The notes: generated by a model not told the origin, from the sequence alone. Positions 43,001 to 55,114 are shown, counted from the first letter of the stretch. The stretch: DNA of 64,000 bases from Termitomyces sp. T153 (GCA_018296165.2 JACKQL020000027.1:248001-312000), one strand, 5' to 3'. Numbers and translations: made by a program.

Positions 43001-43835
43001 CCAGTCACCGCACATGTTGAACGATTACTATCTTCTGGAGAGCTGAAGGTAGCCCACACTTTCATCTGGACCATGAAATACGCACGTCCGATCACTGACA
43101 GGATCTCTCTAACCCTTCCTTCGAAGAGAGATCTCCGATGTCAGATAACTCTGAGAATGCAGAAAAATAATCAGAAGTTACTTGACCACAAGGTTGCGCT
43201 CCGCCGTTGGCTCGTTCCCGTCACAAAGTGAGCACGAGAGGAAATCTTACTCTTGTCGATGTCTAATGCCACTTTGACTTAGGGCACTTTCGATCACCAT
43301 CACGATCCTTCTAGCTTCTCCACACATTAGATTAAGAATACTCTCCGCGTCTCTGAAGCTTCCTGAAAGGCTTTTCATCTATACCACTACACTTTCCGCA
43401 TAGGCGAGTCCCGGCTCGTTCAATGGGTACAGAAGGATTGGCACTCGATGTCATGGGTCGCAGACACCGGATGAGATGGATATTGCTAATATCATGGAGG
43501 ATGACGAATGATATGGCGAGAGAAAAGATGAATATATCCCACAAGATTAGATACAAGAAAGGACCAGGAAACTACGGAAGTGCTAGCGTTCTGGTGATAT
43601 GTGTCAATGTGTGTCTCTGCTGTGTTCTCTGCTCCTTGTAACACTACTTTTTTGTTAATATGTAGATGACTTTCACGTACGGTACCAATGTTGTAACTAT
43701 AATTTTACGCAATGTTATACAATGATCAAAGGCTTTTCAGTGCATTCGTCGTGTGAGCATTATCAAGTTCTGTTCAAGTTTACCTTTGGATGTTAGATGA
43801 GATTTTGACCGAACCACTTGAAGTAGAACGAAAAC
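40059..43835. other. CpG-normal sequence, no gene assigned
   Basis: Plus frames at 41,838-42,110, 42,107-42,460 and 42,827-43,231 (90, 117 and 134 codons) have no motif I recognise. The 40,059-40,330 stretch is the upstream region of the P450 and may hold its promoter. Nothing else could be supported. Confidence 0.4.
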
Positions 43836-44331
43836 CTACAATTGTTTTTCTGTGCGGTCGACTCGTTTCTCATACATCATCAAATCATAATCATTGAGAA
43901 CACCCCGACCATTACGATCGATGAGCATATGATCCCATCTTATATCGCCATGTAGCCAGCTGCATCTCGTAGTGCCCTCATTCAGAGCTATCAACCCATA
44001 AACCAACTATCAGCCATTACAAACGCAGATTCAGCGAAAGTATACCTTGAAGTACATCGAGGAAAATGGTATAGAACTCCTTGAACGAGGAAAAATCTTT
44101 GAGTCTTTTGGACATAATCTCAGAGACGAAACGTCCGTATTCAGGCACGCGGTCAGTCAAAGCGGGAAGGGCCCATGCGTCTTTGGCGATGTGCAACCTG
44201 CCGCGGTATTCAGAATTGTGTATCAAGAGTTGACGTGTACGTGTGGGTCGAGGGATATGAAATCGTAGTGGAGCTTGGGTGAGGCAATGCCAAATCATGA
44301 ATTTGAGCATGGGGATGTCGTCGTCCACCAT
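43836..44331 (-). pseudogene. FunK1-like protein kinase fragment
   Basis: Two exons: 44,046-44,331 and 43,836-43,987, joined across a 58-nt GT-AG intron (43,988-44,045; phase kept, VLQ|ALNEG). The second exon reads WLHGDIRWDHMLIDRNGRGVLNDYDL. It resembles the H-D-I-S..NI catalytic loop and the D-F/W-D-L motif of FunK1-type kinases of basidiomycetes, with HGDI for the usual HRDI/HNDI. The frame stops eleven residues after the DYDL motif, so the C-lobe is absent. The N-lobe upstream of 44,331 is broken by a stop (TAG after LMKIQ). Either a truncated pseudogene or part of a longer spliced gene. Confidence 0.55.
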
Positions 44332-44774
44332 GTCCTCGATCCGCGCATGTTCAACAATGAGGTCAACTGGCTATTGGATCTTCATGAGCATGACATAGAG
44401 GTTGAGCAGAGACACGTTGTGAATAAGTACACATACGATAGCTTGCTTAACTGGAGGGTTCGTCAGATTACTTATCCGAGTTGTAGTACTTCAGAGACTG
44501 AGTTCCAAGGGAATTATCGATTATCACCGACAAATGTTTATTTGTATCACACATCATGCATCATCGCGATCATCCAATATTGATTTGACAGCCGTTTCAA
44601 TACTTGTCGATAAGATGGATGGATGGATCTCTATTTAACGCCAGCAAGCCACAGAAAGGGCTAAGGGGCGAGCTGTATCTGTACAGCTAAGTATAGTAGT
44701 TGTAGGTATAAGTTGTACGTAAGCGTTGATCCAGGCTTTGCCTGGTGATGTTTTCGTTGGCTTGGATATGTAGA
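44332..44774. other. Unassigned flank between kinase-like fragment and Helitron C
   Basis: CpG-normal sequence with no feature beyond the possible 5' part of the kinase-like gene. Confidence 0.4.
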
Positions 44775-44818
44775 CAAGAGCTACGGTCCGTGCCTTCGGC
44801 ACGGGCCTGTAGCTCTTG
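44775..44818 (-). repeat. Helitron 3' terminal hairpin (copy C, best preserved)
   Basis: CAAGAGCTAC + GTCCGTGCC, TTC loop, then the near-complement ending GTAGCTCTTG. About 20 bp stem with two mismatches. CG is kept here (GTGCCTTCGGCACGG). Confidence 0.8.
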
Positions 44819-44819
44819 C

Positions 44820-45110
44820 TTCATCCCAGACCCAACCTCACTTCATTCGGTTAGGTCCTCGATATTCTACTCAATGCTTCATCCCAGACCCAACCTCACT
44901 TTGTTTGGTTAGGTCTCTGTATTTCCAACTCAATGCTAAGTTCCAGACCAAACCTCACTTTGTCTGGTTAGGTCTTTGTATTTCTAACTCAATGCTAAGT
45001 CCCAGACCCAACCTCACTTCATTTGGGTAGGTCTTTGTATTTGTTAATTCAATGCCAGGTCCCAGACCCACCCTCACTTTGTTTGGTTAGGTCTTTGTAT
45101 CTTGTTGACT
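44820..45110. repeat. Helitron minisatellite, about 5 units (copy C)
   Basis: Same 60-bp unit as at 1,665 and 2,720, about half the length of the copy B array. Confidence 0.85.
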
Positions 45111-45278
45111 AAGTGTTGCTTTTCTCTTACAATTCAATACACTGAGACTTCATGTATAAACTAATCATGTATCTATATTACATTATCAACAAAATACTAC
45201 AATGTCCACTGGTACATATTAGAGATGCTGAAAATTATAAAGTTAGTACTAACCAAGCAATTATTTAAATTGTCACAC

Positions 45279-46212
45279 TTACATTTGTAAACCATTAAGA
45301 ATATCTATACTACATGGTCCAGCTATAGACATTAGGTGCTGAAGTTCATAGAAGTTAGCAATTTGTTGCTTGAATCCAACAAAAGTCACACTTACATTTG
45401 TAAACCATTTAGGAATTCCTGATAGACAATATTTGCAGTCTTTCTTGATGTGTTTTCTGGGTCCAAGATGACTTTGATATGATCTCCTGATGTGCACCAA
45501 GAGAGTGCAACATAAAGTTGGCCATGTGAAAAAACTCCTGATCAAAGGTCCAATCCAACATGCTTGACTGATTGATCCTGAGACTTGTTGATTGTCATAG
45601 TAAAGGCCAATTGAACTGGGAATTGTCTCCTGTGCAATGGAATTGGCAAATCTTCTTCTGAGACATCCATGTTGATTCTTGGAATCAAAACAATTGATGC
45701 TGCAAACTTAGCATCCCCACTGATAATCCTACATCTGAGAACTCTGGTGCTGATGTGGGTGACAATCATTCTTGTCCCATTGCAAAGTCCTTTGGTTGTA
45801 TCCAGATTCCTGAGCAGCATGACAGGAACACCAATCTTCAAAGCCAATTTAGCCAAAGGCAAACTGCTGGCTCTGAGAGAGTTGAGGTATTCCATTGGAT
45901 ACAATCCAAGGCCATTAAGATTCACTTGATGGCTTTCACTGAAGCACAGACCTCCACATTGATGTGATATTTGTACTTGGCTGAGAGATAAGGGTTATAT
46001 AGAACAACATCTCAATTGTCATAACAATGACCATTCTTTTCAAAGAAGTGTCCATTGTCAGGTCTGGCATATTGAGGATAGCCATTATCTCCGTACTGAG
46101 TAGCCTCTTGGAATTCCTTTAGGTATTTCTTGGAACATTTGCCATTTACTATGCACTTAGCATTGGGTTTGGCAGCTCCACATAGACCATGGACCATGTT
46201 GGTAGTAACAAC
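45279..46212 (-). pseudogene. Helitron C RepHel exon 3, deleted and disrupted
   Basis: Contains the Rep segment after intron 2 (MVHGLCGAAKPNAKC), a stop at 46,012, then the deletion junction at about 45,926. Next is the helicase C-terminus ([27 protein letters not shown]) and a stop at 45,542 where copy B has CAA. Motif VI reads ALSW (codon at 45,497-45,499) where copy B reads ALSQ. Confidence 0.8.
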
Positions 46213-46262
46213 CTGACAACAAAGATAAGTAACTGAATTCAGGATTCAAACAAAGCCAATAC
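46213..46262 (-). other. Intron 2 of Helitron C RepHel (50 nt)
   Basis: GTATTG...TGTCAG, homologous to 6,361-6,410. Confidence 0.8.
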
Positions 46263-48314
46263 CTGATACAATTCAGGCTGAGCAACTGGATCTGGAATTT
46301 GGGCAGAGACAATGGAATCCACATCAGGTGCATCCTTGATCCTGTGATGGTGATGGAAAAAGATCAAGATGTGCATATGTGGAAGTCCTCTCTTTTGGAA
46401 TTCAATGGTATGAACATAAGCCACACAGCTGCCAAAGAGACCTTCCTTGATCTCCTTCACCACAGCATTCTTCTTGAGTTCAAAAACTCTAGCAACAATA
46501 TCAGGTCAATCAGCAGCTGTTTGCTTCTTCCCATTGACTGCAGGTTCTTTCAAGAGAGCTTCAATTTCTGACCACTTTGGATTGGCAGTCATAGTCAAGA
46601 AGAGATCAGGTTTTCCAAAATTCCTGCAAATAGCCATAGAGTCCTGGAATAATTGCTGCATCTGTCAATCACTTCCAGTATGTGAGGATGGGAGGATAAC
46701 ATGTTGGCTTTGTGGGGTGACTTGTTCATCTCCAGCAGCAGCATCCACTACTCCCTGATAAACTTCAGCTCTGATCTTCTTCTGATTGTGTCAAATCCAA
46801 TTCAACTTGTTTTGTTCAGTGGAAGCCCATGCATCCACAACATATTGTTGAAATAGCCTCCCACTCCAGAGTAATGGTGCATTGAATTCCAAAGTCCTTT
46901 GCTGCAGCCTGTATGCATAATATGCTGTTTGGGTGACCTTTGGTGATCTTTGTTGATTCTGTGGTCCAAAATGAGAGCAAATGTTGGTGTGAAATCCAGG
47001 CTGTCCAGTGGGAAAGATGATGGTATAATGCAATGGAGTGTAATATGGATGCAAGTGACTGATCTGCTTCAATTGACCTCCATGCAAGTGCAAGACTATA
47101 TCACAATCATTTGATTGCTCTTCTGAGCCATCTCCTGGAATTACAGCTGCAACTCCCTCCTGTTCATTAGGGTCATTAAAGCATTGAGGATCTCCAAAAT
47201 CAGCTGTAAGCTTGACAAAAAGCCTTTGTGGTTGGCCTTCTGGAACTTCTCCCATAATCTGCCTAGCCTGCTTGTATCAGCCAATGAAGGGATTGACTCT
47301 AGCAAGCATATCCTGCAAAGAGGCCATTATCTGAGGATCAAGCCTGGGATTGTTCTGTTGACAAAAAGCCAATTGCTGATTGTGATCATAAAAGTAGAGC
47401 TGTGCATATACAGGAAGATTGCCTTCAATAGGAAGCAAGGCACCTGTCAAATGATGTAGTTCTCCATTGATCCTAAAGCTATATGGTCCAGGTGCATTGG
47501 TAATAGCATGGTCAATTTTGACTTCCAGAGATGTGAATGCAAAGGCTGCATTGTATTGACAGATTGATGTTTTAAAAGTGTCAGAGAGAGGATGATGCCC
47601 ATGGAGCAGGTTCAGTAAATCTGCTGGAGCATCTTGAAGCCTAGGCAAATTTACTTGGCCTTGTAAGCAGCACATGCCAAACTTTGGATTATAAATAGTA
47701 GACTTGGTGAGCTTTTCAGCATCAAAATGTAGAGCCTGGCAGTGTGGACATATGACAGTCATAGGACCAAGATAGTGTGGAGGGTATTCAATCAAGTAAG
47801 GTTGCCTTCCTCTTGGAATAGGCTGAATAGGGCCAAGCTGTGGTGGAATAGGAAGCCCAAGATGAGCCTGTTCAGCAAGATCTTGTAGTCCTGCTGGATG
47901 GTTGGGTGGAGCAGGGTCCAAGTCTTCTGCAGGTCTCTGTTGAACAGGATCAACATAATCCAAGTCATCATCAGAAGGGATGTCATCCTGAGGACCCAAT
48001 GGCACATCAAGGGGAGGATTCATTTGCTCTGCTGGTTGATGTCCAGCAGGATCAACATATTCCAAGTCATCATCAGAAGGTATGTCATCCTGAGGACCCA
48101 ATGGATTATCAAGGGGAGGATCCAATTGCTCTGGTGCTTGATGTCCAGCAGGATCAACATATTCCAAGTCATCCTCAGAAGGTATATCATTCTGAGGATC
48201 TAAATCATTGAAATCCTCTTCCAGATCAGCTTCATGTTGCTGTTGCCAGCCTTGAAAGATCCTTTGAGCCATAGCTGCATTCAAAGGCCTATGTTTAGGA
48301 TTCAAATCTATATG
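46263..48314 (-). pseudogene. Helitron C RepHel exon 2: zinc finger, Helitron_like_N, Rep (disrupted)
   Basis: The same domain order as copy B and the same length, 2,052 nt. Stops occur at 47,277 and 46,506 (both shared with copy B), 46,791 (TGA where copy B has TGG) and about 46,667 (private). Rep motif 1 is preserved as RNFGKPDLFLTM, showing that the TAA at 6,762 in copy B replaces a glycine codon. GLPHMHIL is intact. Confidence 0.82.
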
Positions 48315-48364
48315 CTGTTCAACTTTATTAGTTAAAGTAGCATTTAAATCTGTCTTAAACTAAC
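48315..48364 (-). other. Intron 1 of Helitron C RepHel (50 nt)
   Basis: GTTAGT...GAACAG, homologous to 8,463-8,512. Confidence 0.7.
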
Positions 48365-49358
48365 CTCTGGCATAAATTGCTCTTCTTCCTCTCTTTCTCT
48401 CTCCTGGCTCAGAATAGCCAATGCTTGTTGTTGCCTCTCCTGCTCTTCAGTTATAGCAATTTGTCTGAGCCTTTGTTGCTCTTGCAGTACTGCTAGTGCC
48501 TCCTCTTGCTGCCTCTTTTTCTCTTCAGCCAGCCAGAGCAATATGTCTTGGCCTTTGTTGCTCTTGCAAGGCTGCTAGTGCTTGCTCCTGTTGCCTCTGT
48601 TTCAGCCTTTGTTGCTCTTGAAATAGAGCTAGTGTGTGAGGGGGAGGTGGCATCATTATGGTCATAGGTTCTGGTACAGGAGCTTTTATAACTCTTCCAT
48701 GTATAGGAGCAGGCAGATGGGGCACCAATCTAGGTAAAGGATTCTGTAAAGGTGCATCCCATCCTTCAGGCAGATGGGTTTCAGGAATATCCACAGTAGC
48801 TTGAGCAACAGCAGGCTGATTGACTGGTCCCAGCCTATTGACTCTTTCATATACAGGCAGAGGTGGCATCATTCTAGGCAAGGCATTCTGTAAAGGGGCA
48901 TTCCAACCTTCAGGCAGATGAGTTTCAGGAATACCCATAGTTGCAATAGGCTGATTGAGTCTATTGACTCTTTTCTGTATAGGAGCAGGCAGAGGAGGCA
49001 CCAATCTAGGTAAGGGATTCTGTAAAGGGGCATTCCATCCTTCAGGTAAAACAGTTTCAGGAATGACCATAGAAAATGGCTCATCAGCAGGTGCTAGCTG
49101 CCTAATAGGTCTTCCTGAAGAGCCAGAAGTGGTGGCTATAGATTGGTGATCAAGCCTCAATCCCCCAGATCCTATATCCCCATATCCCATAGATTGATTG
49201 TTACCCCCAGTTCCCATACCCCTAGATCCCATAGATTGATTGTTACTCCCAGTTCCCATACCCCAAGGCCCCAATTGAAGTGGTGGGACAACCACAGTAT
49301 TGATCTGTTCCAAAGATCTATTGTTTCTATTTGCATGACAATCATCAGGATCTGTCAT
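48365..49358 (-). pseudogene. Helitron C N-terminal repeat exon, frameshifted
   Basis: Homologous to 8,513-9,502. A 4-bp duplication (GCCAGCCAG, near 48,535) shifts the frame inside the coiled coil. The three IPETHLPEGW units are retained. Confidence 0.75.
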
Positions 49359-49557
49359 TTGTAACTGTTCAAGTCTCCTTTGAATCCTAGCTTGTTGCCT
49401 TTGGCTTTCAGGAGTAGTAGGTGGTTGCCTGAAACATCAATTGTAAGCAATTTCACAGTCAAAAACCATTAAAATTGACTTGCATGATGAGATATTCGAT
49501 GTATCAATAGCTCAATGTGGTTAAGGAGTTACTGATAAGCTTGTTAGTCAACATCCA

Positions 49558-49740
49558 TCAATCAATAGATGTGACCAAACATACTTTGTTGTGTGGCCTC
49601 CTTTCCACAACCTCGGAAATGCCCATTGTTTGGTCATGTTGTGTCAAAAAACATGCAAGGCATGAAAAACAGTGTCCATTAAATTGTGTTTGGCCTTTTT
49701 GACACCTGCAGACTATCTGGCATGTTTCACACATAGTCAA
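49558..49740 (-). other. Candidate first exon of Helitron C protein, Cys-rich
   Basis: CETCQIVC ... HCFSCLACF with the same spacing as 9,703-9,903. Splicing to the next exon not resolved. Confidence 0.4.
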
Positions 49741-49967
49741 AAGATTGTATATATGTATTAAAGCTGTCTACTGTAATTTTTTTTTTCAAGAAAACATGTT
49801 CAAATGGCCAAAAACAGCCAACTTGTATCATGTTCACCTTTAAAAGACAATTCTTATGTAAAAATTGGTCAGCATTAGTCAGGCTTACTTCAGCAGAATC
49901 CCAAAAAGTCATTGCATATATAGGCACAGCCACTTTCCCATGTCTGTCATCCTATATATTATAAATT

Positions 49968-51401
49968 TTAGTCAGTGGCCTGTAGCTCTTGCTTCATCCT
50001 GGACTCAACCTCACTTTGTTCAGTTAGGTCCTTGATATTCTACTCAATGCTTCATCCCAGACCCAACCTCACTTTGTTTGGTTAGGTCTTTGATATTCTA
50101 CTCAATGCTCCATCCCAGACCCAACCTGTCAGGTTCCGCTGACCATGGGGGCTCAGCTATACTGGGCAAATCCTTACTAGGTGAATGTGATTCCCTGCAC
50201 TGATAACTGGGCACTCAGAGAGGGTTTAAGCATGGGGGACTTGTGAGGACAAGCAATGGGAAGTGATCTGAACAAGTCCAGAGTAGTCTGGAGAAGTCTA
50301 TGACAAGTTGCAGGGTAAGGGGTGGACTTGATGGGGCATCAGGTACAAGTCTGGAAGTGAGTATTGTAAGTGCGGAGTAAGCAGAGGCTACATGAGTGAT
50401 GGGAGCGGAGCTTGAGCTTGATGGGGGATCAACAGAGGTTGATAGCTTTTGGAACTGAGCAATTAGCGAGGTCCAGAGTTGATTTAACAAATGTTTAGGG
50501 GTTATAATCATAAGCACAGAGTTTGTAAGGTCAAGAAAACTTGGACACAATAGTAGAAGTGGAGTCAAACAAGACAAGATGGAGTTGAATGGAGTGAAAT
50601 GGAGTCAAGACAAGATTGAGATGAGAACAAAAATAGATTCAGGCAGAGATGTGACACAATAATGAGAACAATAATGGAAATAGAAACAAGACAAGACTGG
50701 GAGACAGAGGTAAGGCTGGGAGATTGAGAGTAAAGGAAAACATAACACAGAACACAAAACAAGAGATGGAAACAATCAGAAACACATCAGGTAAGGCAAT
50801 ATCAAGACTAGAGTATGAGAAGCTACTTTACAACTTATATACTGACTACTGGAGAGCTCCAGGGGACAGCAGGTGTGGCAGTGGGGCTTGGTGGAGCCAC
50901 GCAGGGTTGATGGGTGTCAGTCCAGAGTAGGTCAGGTGAACAAGGGTGATGAGCTGGTGACATATGACAGAGTCAGGAATGGTGGGGGAGGGTTCTTGGG
51001 GCTCAGGATAGTCATGGAAAGTGTTGATGGCTGCAGAGAAGGTGTTGGAGTGGGCCAGGGGGCTGTTGGAGTTTGCCAGAGAAGTGTCGGAGTTACCTGG
51101 AGTGGGTGCAGAGGGTGTACAAGGGTTGGAGGGTTTGTCAGGGCACTAGAGGGAACTCTGGGGAAGCAAGCAGGCTGGGAACAATGTCGGGGGTCCAGGG
51201 AGCAGGTTGTGACACAACCTCACTTTGTTCAGTTAGGTCATCAATATTCTACTCAATGCTTAGTCCCAGACCCAACCTCACTTTGTTCTATTCTACTCAA
51301 TGCTCCATCCCAGACCCAACCTCACTTTGTTCAGTTAGGTCCTTGATATTCTATTCAATGCTCCATCCCAGACCCAACTTCACTTCATTTGGTTAGGTTA
51401 T
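49968..51401 (-). mobile_element. Helitron D, 3' tail only, split by a solo LTR
   Basis: Immediately beyond the 5' end of Helitron C the sequence GGCCTGTAGCTCTTGC is one arm of the 3' hairpin. It is followed by minisatellite units at 49,985-50,126 and 51,215-51,401, separated by a solo LTR. The other hairpin arm is degraded. The rest of this Helitron is not in the window beyond 51,401. Confidence 0.65.
50127..51214 (-). mobile_element. Solo LTR, family 1, copy d, TSD CAACC
   Basis: TGTCAGGTTCC ... GTTGTGACA, 1,088 bp, flanked by CAACC at 50,122-50,126 and 51,215-51,219. Inserted inside a minisatellite unit of Helitron D. TATA-like GTATATAAGTT on the minus strand near 50,837 gives the orientation. 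Confidence 0.9.
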
Positions 51402-52464
51402 TGTCAGGTTCTGCTGACTATGGGGGCTTAGCTACACTGGGCAAATCCTTACTAGGTGGATGCAATGTCCTGCACTTATAACCTAGCACTCCAGGGTTGG
51501 CACAGAGTGGAGAGACTTGTGAGGGGAAGCTAAGGGGAGTAGTCTGAGCAAGTCTGGAGTGGTCCAGGAAAGTTTAAGACCAAGTATATTATGTGTTGGA
51601 TTTGGGTGAGTGTCAGGAACAGGTTTGCAGATGCGCAAATAGATTGTGGGGCAAGCAGAGGCTTTGCAAGTGATAGAGGCAAAGCTGGAGTTTGATGGGG
51701 GATCAATCAAGACTTGATGGGTTCTGGGGCCAAGTGAGGAGCAAGGTCCAGAGTCATCATAAGAATGTTTAGGGGGCCATAGTGCATGCATGGAGTTCGT
51801 ACTGATTTTGGAGTTGAAAAGGACTTAGAGAAACAAAGGAAATAGAGACAATCAAGACAAGATGGAGGCGAGGCAAGATGGAACTGAAAAAAAGAGATAG
51901 ATTCAAGACTAAAAAATAGAAGTAGAGACAGAAAGAGACATGAGACACAAGTGACCAGTTAATGCAATATCAAGGCTAGCGTATGAGGTGCTACTCTATG
52001 GATTATATACTGACTACTGGAGAGCTCCAGGGGGCAGTGGGTGTGGCAGCAGGGCTTGATGGAGCCATGCAGAGTTGATGGGTGTCAGTTGCAATCAAGG
52101 GGTGGGCCATGGCAATATTCTGATGGGATCAGTTGGGGATGCAGGTTGCTCCAGGGTCATTGTGATGCTTCGGAGGAGGTTGGATGAGCCAGGGTGGTGA
52201 GCCAGAAATGCATGATGGGGTCAGGAATGCTGGGATAGGGTTTCAGGGGCTCAGGAGGGTCAAGGGAAGCATCAATGGCTGTGGAGAAGGTTGTCGGAGT
52301 TAGCCAGGGGGCTGTCAGGGTTTGCTGGAGAAGCGTTAGAGTTACCTGGGGTGGCTGTGGAGGGTGTTTGATGGTTGGGGGTTTTTACAAGGCATTGAGG
52401 GGAGACTCCAGGAAAGTGAGTGGCCTGGGAACAATGTTGGGGGCCCAGGGAGTGAATTGAAACA
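51402..52464 (-). mobile_element. LTR, family 1, copy e
   Basis: TGTCAGGTTCTG ... ATTGAAACA, 1,063 bp. The last bases are decayed from GTGACA. No matching target duplication (GTTAT versus TTACC). Confidence 0.75.
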
Positions 52465-52523
52465 TTACCCCCCCTTCAGCATTAAGACCCTTAAGATGCA
52501 GGGTACAGTTTGGGGATTGGTGG

Positions 52524-53605
52524 TGATGTGCTCCTATGCTGCCTAGTGTCATGCAGGAAACCTAAAAAGAGGACCCAACACTAGTCACTAGATAGGGTAG
52601 CTGGCAGTAGGAAGTTAATAGTAGAGGGCAAGTCAGTAACTGTCCCAGAGAACAAGAGTGAGTGCTGTGTTGTGAAGTTAAAAAGAGGTGCTATCACTAG
52701 CTTAAGTCACTAGTGACAGAAGGGGGAATGGGTAAAGGCAGAGAACATTGCTAAGACAAGAGCAAACTCTAAATGGTGGTAGGGGAGTGAGGGAATAGAA
52801 TAGAAAGGGGGAAATGGTAATAGGAAGACAGAATTGGGGGACAAACATAAACTAGTCATTAGCTGCAATTGCTAACATTGCTAAGTCAAGATAACATGAA
52901 GGGCACCCACAGTTGGTACTGCACTAGATTGAGGCCAAAGTTGATAAAACTTGTTAATGAGTCAAAGTTGACAGCAAGTAAAGGAATAGAGTGAAGGTAG
53001 AGGCAAAGTGTACTCTTAAGCTGGTAGGCTTAGAGATAGACAGATTTGGTTTGAGTGGGATCTATTTGATTCAATGATGAAGTGTCTATGTACAGGCAGT
53101 ATTTATATGGTTCCAAAGTATAGTATGGGAAAGTAAGCAAATAGTCACCACTAGTAACAGTGTCTGTCAATGTGTTTATGGTCTGTATAAGGTGTCAGTC
53201 TGTAACTAAGTGAAAAACTATAAGCAAAGTCTCTGAAGTGTAGATGCTGTTCAAGTGTGTTGGTCAACTCTACAAGGGGAATGATAGCAAAAGGTACATG
53301 TCTAGCAATATGTCCATATATAGTAAGATAAAGCTGTTTTGTTGCTAGAGTCACTAGGATCGCTAAAGTTGCTAAGAAAGGTCTCAGCCTTATGATTTTA
53401 GACCCAAGGTCCAGGCTCCATGTAATATCCTTTGTGATCAATAAGTCTTATGGTTGCTTGAGTCCCATGCTAAGGCTACATGGGTTCAGACCTTGGGCTA
53501 GGCCCTGGGTGCTGAATGTTGTGACTTGTGCCAAATTTAAAATAGTCCACTGCTACTAAGTCCAAAATGCCAAAAATGGTGCTCAGTGACAACTGGGTCT
53601 TATCA
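52524..53605 (-). mobile_element. Solo LTR, family 2, copy b
   Basis: Reverse complement of copies at 32,180 and 62,877: begins TGATGTGCTCC and ends GGGTCTTATCA in plus reading. 1,082 bp. Target duplication not recognisable. CpG-poor. Confidence 0.8.
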
Positions 53606-55090
53606 CCAGGCTGCACAGGCCCTACAAGCTTGATGGGCAAGTGGAGTCAAGTCAGTGCATGCTGATGAGTGGGGTCTTCAGGATGGGCTGTTGAGCTTTA
53701 GAGGATGCATTTATGTGCCTAATATTCCAGAACTTTGCCAGTGCATTGTAGAACAACATCATGACTCTCAGGTGGCTGGACATCCTGGAAGGTGGAAGAT
53801 GCTAGAGCTGGTATCCCAGAACTATTGGTGGCCACAGATCTCCCAATATGTAGGCACCTACACTAGCACCTGCGACCTCTGTCTATATACCAAACCTCAC
53901 TGCCAAGCACTCATGGACTAGCTCCACCCACTCCCTATTCCAGCTGCTCCCTGGACTGTTGCATCAGTGGATTTCATTGTGGAACTCCCAGATGCTCATG
54001 GGTACAACACTGTGATGGTAGTGGTGGACCTCTACAGCAAACAGGCTCACTTCATACCTACCCACACCACATGCTCTGCCTTGGGAGTGGCCAGCCTATA
54101 CTGAAAGAATGTCTGAAAACTCCATGGTCAGTCAGATGGGTATGTCTCAGACCAGAGCCCCCAGTTCATGGCAGAATTCACTCAAGAACTGTATTGCCTG
54201 CTAGGTGTGAAGCTCCATACCACCATGGCCTATCACCCTCAGTCAGATGGACAGACAGAATGTGTTAACCAGGAACTGGAACAGTATCTCTGCCTGTTTT
54301 GTAATGAGAGGCAGGATGACTGGGATGAGCTGCTGCCAGATGCAGAATTCCAATACAACAACCACATTCACTCTTCCATGCAGATGACTCCATTCTTCCT
54401 GGACACTGGCAGGCACCCTTGCATGGGATTTGAACCTCAGGCATGCCCCTCAGAGAATGACTCTGTCAACCAGTCTGTGGATCAGATGAGGAGGGCACAG
54501 GAGGAGGCAACAGCTGCATTGGGAAAGGCCAAGGAAGACATAGCATGGTACTATGACTGCAGATGGACACCTGCCCCAGTTTACAAGCCCAGGAACTGTG
54601 TGTACTTGAATAGCTCAGACATTAAGACAACAAGGCCATCTCAGAAGCTGTCACATTGTCATCTTTGCCCCTTCACAGTGGAGAAGAAGGTAAGGCCTTT
54701 GGCCTACCAACTTAAACTCCCAGCAGGCCTCTGCCAACTGCACCCAGTCTTCAATGTGGTTAAGTTATTTCTAGCTCCAGAGGATCCAATCCCAGGCTGT
54801 CACCCTAAGCCACCCCCACCACCAGTCCTGGTCAATGATGAGGAGGAGTATGAGGTGGAGGAAATCTTGGACAGTAGGGTATTCTGAGGGAAGTTGCAGT
54901 TTAAGGTGAAATGGAAGGGATATAGCATTGAGGACATTTCTTGGGAACCACAGGCTAATGTTCATGCATTGGACTTGGTCCAGGACTTCTACCATAGACA
55001 TATCAATGCCCCAAAAGCTATTTGAGGCATCTACCCTATTTCACTAGCTGACCAGGCAATTCATGACTTCTTCTACCTAGTGCATCGAGG
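53606..55090 (+). pseudogene. Gypsy (chromovirus-type) integrase and chromodomain fragment
   Basis: Plus frames give the integrase zinc domain (CIVEQHHDSQVAGHPGRWKM ... CDLCLYTKP). Core pieces follow: VDFIVELPDAHG with an Asp, DQSPQFM near 54,150, and YHPQSDGQTECVNQELEQYL with the Glu. Then come the GPY/F region and, near 54,840-55,020, a chromodomain (EVEEILDSRVF ... KLQFKVKWKGYSIEDISWEP). There are stops at 53,919 and 54,887 and a frameshift near 54,100. The upstream RT and gag are not present. The solo LTR copy b borders it at 53,605. Confidence 0.85.
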
Positions 55091-55100
55091 TGCCACATCC

Positions 55101-55114
55101 TAGAGGGGGGGTGA
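55101..55114 (+). other. Polypurine tract of the chromovirus fragment
   Basis: TAGAGGGGGGGTGA directly before an LTR start TGTCAGGGGATG. Confidence 0.6.

Larger units (their letters stand above)
44775..49964 (-). mobile_element. Helitron C, internally deleted RepHel copy
   Basis: Same family and orientation as Helitron B. The 5' end is at 49,964 (TC reads TT here) and the 3' hairpin at 44,775-44,818. Relative to copy B it lacks about 1.9 kb, joining helicase C-terminal sequence (45,926) to the Rep region. Everything from just after Rep motif 3 to the middle of the helicase is gone. Many stops and at least one frameshift. Non-autonomous. Confidence 0.85.

Noticed and set aside
41838..43231. 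Three moderate plus-strand frames as candidate genes
   Set aside because: No motif, no start context or splice chain supporting them; left as unassigned sequence.
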